Positions 62,152-64,000 of a DNA stretch of 64,000 bases are shown piece after piece. Origin of the DNA: Empedobacter brevis_A (GTDB taxonomy: Bacteria; Bacteroidota; Bacteroidia; Flavobacteriales; Weeksellaceae); NCBI RefSeq assembly GCF_965118635.1, contig NZ_CBCPHV010000008.1, forward strand, positions 42,433 through 106,432. The letters are read 5' to 3'. Both the position numbers and the translations under genes were made by a program. A model generated the notes under the pieces. The model made no database searches. It saw only the letters and a program-made list of their open reading frames with translations, and was not told the origin of the DNA. The first letter of the stretch is position 1; each line of letters starts with the position of its first letter.

Positions 62152-62919
62152 TTATTTTACTTTTTTGTAATTCTCTTCAACTTGTTTCCAATCCAAAACA
62201 TTGTTAAATGCACTTAAATATTCATCACGTTTGTTTTGATATTTTAAGTAATAAGCATGTTCCCAAACATCGATTCCTAAAATAGGCATTCCAGCAACTT
62301 CTGCTCCAGGCATTAATGGATTATCTTGATTTGCTGTACTTGTAACAGCTAAAGAACCATCTTTTTTTACAACCAGCCAAGCCCATCCAGAACCAAAACG
62401 TTTAGCTGCCGCATCATCCAATAATTTCAAAAGTTCTGCTGTAGAACCAAATGTAGCATCAATTTTTGCTTTTAATTCTCCTGTTGGTTGTTTTTGTGGA
62501 TTAGGAGACATAATATCGAAATATAACATGTGGTTGTAATATCCACCTCCATTATTACGTAAAGCACTATTCTTCATATCCATTTTTTTCAAAATTTCAA
62601 TGATATCATTCGATTTTATATTAGCATCTTTTAGTGCTGCATTCAATTTGTTAGTATATCCCAAATAATGTTTTGAGTAATGAAGTTCCATTGTTTGCGC
62701 ATCAATGTATTTATTCAAATCATTGTAACCATATTTTAATGGTTTTATTTGGAAAGTTCCTGGATCTGCTTTTACATCTGTCGGATCTCCTAAAGATTTC
62801 TTAGCTTGTAAAGTATCTTGTTTTTCGATTTTAAAATTAGTAGTATCTGCTTTTACTTCAGAAAATGGTGCAAAAAATAGAACACCTAAAATTGACATCA
62901 AAAAGATTTCTTTTTTCAT
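62152..62919 (-). CDS. Exported Fe/Mn superoxide dismutase
   Basis: A 255-residue superoxide dismutase of the iron/manganese family with a signal peptide (EIFLMSILGVLFFAPFSEVKA) and a 35-residue N-terminal linker; the SOD domain starts near residue 57. Predicted metal ligands are His80 (MELHYSKHY), His130 (YYNHMLYF), Asp217 and His221 (DVWEHAYYL). The position before the second ligand reads GGGYYNH, where many family members have GGGHxNH, so one second-shell residue differs. Export would protect the periplasm or surface from superoxide; most bacterial Fe/Mn-SODs are cytoplasmic. Metal choice cannot be told. Confidence 0.93.
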   Translation of the reverse strand: MKKEIFLMSILGVLFFAPFSEVKADTTNFKIEKQDTLQAKKSLGDPTDVKADPGTFQIKPLKYGYNDLNKYIDAQTMELHYSKHYLGYTNKLNAALKDANIKSNDIIEILKKMDMKNSALRNNGGGYYNHMLYFDIMSPNPQKQPTGELKAKIDATFGSTAELLKLLDDAAAKRFGSGWAWLVVKKDGSLAVTSTANQDNPLMPGAEVAGMPILGIDVWEHAYYLKYQNKRDEYLSAFNNVLDWKQVEENYKKVK

Positions 62920-62954
62920 TTTAATTGATTTATATGGTTAGTTATGATATTTAT

Positions 62955-62966
62955 GATATTAATATC
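62955..62966. promoter_or_regulatory. Palindrome upstream of the SOD gene
   Basis: GATATTAATATC is a perfect 12-base palindrome, flanked by AT on the left and GT on the right, 36-47 bases before the SOD start codon. It sits where a repressor or activator could bind. No regulator is known and the AT-rich background makes chance occurrence possible. Confidence 0.35.
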
Positions 62967-63381
62967 GTGACTAAAGTATAGTAAAACAATAGAATATAAA
63001 ATTAATTTATTCTAATTTTATGTTAAAGTCATTTATTTCTGAAATTATCGATTTCATATTTTTTATAAATAATTTTTAATGATTATTTATAATCATCATC
63101 AAGAATGGATTTCTACACCTTAAAAACATCAAGCAAATTTTAACAATCCGAGGAATAATGCAACTTTTAATGAAATAATCGCAATTTTTAGAATTTTCAA
63201 TTTTTTAAAATATTAGCGCACAAAAAATTATGTTGCAAATAATAATTAAACAATAAGGTATTAAGTTGTTTTTTTTGATTATGTTTGTCATGATAATATT
63301 TTTATGCATGTTAAAGAGAATTAATATTTTATAAAAAAAATAGTATAAAAACCTTTTATTAGATATAACCAACCAATAAAT
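62967..63381. other. Long AT-rich intergenic region between SOD and orphan gene
   Basis: No gene or RNA recognised in 415 bases. It holds a short hairpin-capable element ATGATTATTTATAATCAT at 63079-63096 and otherwise AT-rich words such as ATAATAATTAAACAATAAGG. Divergent promoters for the SOD gene and the exported-protein gene must lie here; no perfect TAnnTTTG box was found by eye. Confidence 0.5.
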
Positions 63382-63978
63382 ATGATTATGAGAAGAGTTT
63401 TATTTATATCTCTCAATCATACGACTTCTACTTACCTATTATTGTTTTGTTTTTTTTCAACTCTTGTTTTTGCTCATGCTTCAGAAACAAATGAGGGTAA
63501 AGATTCTATTTCATCAATTTCTAAAAATGTAGTAACAATAAAAGGGAATACAACTATTTATATTAATGAAAATACATCTACATCACAGTTTGAAATAAAA
63601 CATATTGCTAATAAAGATAAAGTTGTACATGAAAAAAGAGTAAAAGAAGAAGTAAAGAAAGAAATAAATAAAAATTCAAATAATTTAGTGGTTGAGAAGA
63701 ACAAAAATACTCATCCCAATATATCTTCTCTTACAAATAAAACATTCTCTTATTTACCATATAAGGAATCATCATTTTTTCTTAAAAATAAATCAACAGT
63801 TTCTGGAATTTTTTATCAGATATCTTACAATCATAGTATGCTTTTTTGGACGTACATAAGTAAGATTATTAATGATGATATTAAATACAAAAAAACAGAA
63901 TACAATTATATTTTTTGCGATTACTCAATCTGCTTATCACATTTAGAAATACGTTCACCTTCATTTTTTTATACATAA
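63382..63978 (+). CDS. Exported orphan protein of unknown function
   Basis: A 198-residue protein with a hydrophobic signal-like segment (YLLLFCFFSTLVFAHASE) at residues 18-37. The mature chain is Lys/Asn/Ser-rich and low-complexity in the middle (KEEVKKEINKNSNNLVVEKN), ending in a Tyr/Phe/Ile-rich segment with three cysteines close to each other. No domain recognised. A second ATG at 63388 is equally good. Composition unlike its neighbours and no operon partners; it may be a young or lineage-specific gene. Confidence 0.55.
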   Translation: MIMRRVLFISLNHTTSTYLLLFCFFSTLVFAHASETNEGKDSISSISKNVVTIKGNTTIYINENTSTSQFEIKHIANKDKVVHEKRVKEEVKKEINKNSNNLVVEKNKNTHPNISSLTNKTFSYLPYKESSFFLKNKSTVSGIFYQISYNHSMLFWTYISKIINDDIKYKKTEYNYIFCDYSICLSHLEIRSPSFFYT

Positions 63979-64000
63979 TTAATATATCTACTGCCAACAA

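Noticed and set aside
63079..63096. Fur-box-like element upstream of the SOD gene
   Set aside because: ATGATTATTTATAATCAT resembles a Fur box only loosely, and AT-rich DNA often gives such matches.
1..64000. tRNA, rRNA, CRISPR array, insertion sequence or integron
   Set aside because: Reading the intergenic regions by eye on both strands showed no cloverleaf with a T-loop, no regularly spaced repeats and no transposase-like ORF.

Overview
This is a contiguous piece of an AT-rich Bacteroidetes chromosome. Class Flavobacteriia is very likely, and a Weeksellaceae member such as Empedobacter is my best guess; that guess is inferred from gene content and has not been tested. Signs of the phylum are TAnnTTTG-type -7 promoter boxes, almost no Shine-Dalgarno sequences, a secreted protein with a type IX secretion sorting tail, SufBCDS iron-sulfur assembly, fused isobutyryl-CoA mutase (IcmF) and many small lipoproteins. 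I see no tRNA, rRNA, CRISPR array, transposase or prophage. Almost every gene set ends in a clear hairpin plus T-run terminator.

Layout. 1-6.5 kb: a suf operon (A-type carrier, an unidentified secreted protein, sufB, sufC, sufD, sufS) whose inner spacers hold related imperfect palindromes. 6.5-8.1 kb: a tail-less SSB and an overlapping HipA-like kinase/DUF3037 pair. 8.2-15.3 kb: SanA-like protein, rsmE-tsaD, and tamB. 15.5-18.9 kb: an Lrp regulator, a Nudix-HTH regulator, a membrane protein, and L-serine ammonia-lyase. 19-26.3 kb: a DEAD-box helicase with a structured leader, an acyl-CoA synthetase, a holin-like/YtxH envelope trio, an aminotransferase and murB.

26.5-32.1 kb: icmF and a lone EIIC-like membrane protein, both clearly richer in G+C than their surroundings, separated by a very AT-rich lipoprotein gene. 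32.2-45.9 kb: prmC, several lipoproteins and secreted proteins, GNAT, WG-repeat, CorC-like, M15 peptidase, AlkB-like, lpdA, an LTD/T9SS protein, an HMA protein, and an LpxH-like phosphoesterase paired with a glycosyltransferase. 45.9-50 kb: trkA-trkH potassium uptake and prfB without a programmed frameshift.

50-55 kb: a leftward operon for small-molecule oxidation or detoxification (DJ-1/PfpI protein, acetoacetate-decarboxylase-like protein, aldehyde dehydrogenase, NAD-dependent epimerase). It ends in a chimeric gene: an AraC-type sensor domain that has lost its DNA-binding half and is fused to an unknown 113-residue protein. 55.2-61.6 kb: an alpha/beta hydrolase and lipocalin, then a MarR-TolC-HlyD-MFS efflux operon preceded by a perfect 17-bp inverted repeat. 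61.7-64 kb: a lipoprotein, an exported Fe/Mn superoxide dismutase and an orphan exported protein.

The most unusual items are the headless AraC fusion, the palindromic suf spacers, the helicase leader, the icmF/EIIC composition islands and the efflux operator. I did not find a clearly new defence system or mobile element.
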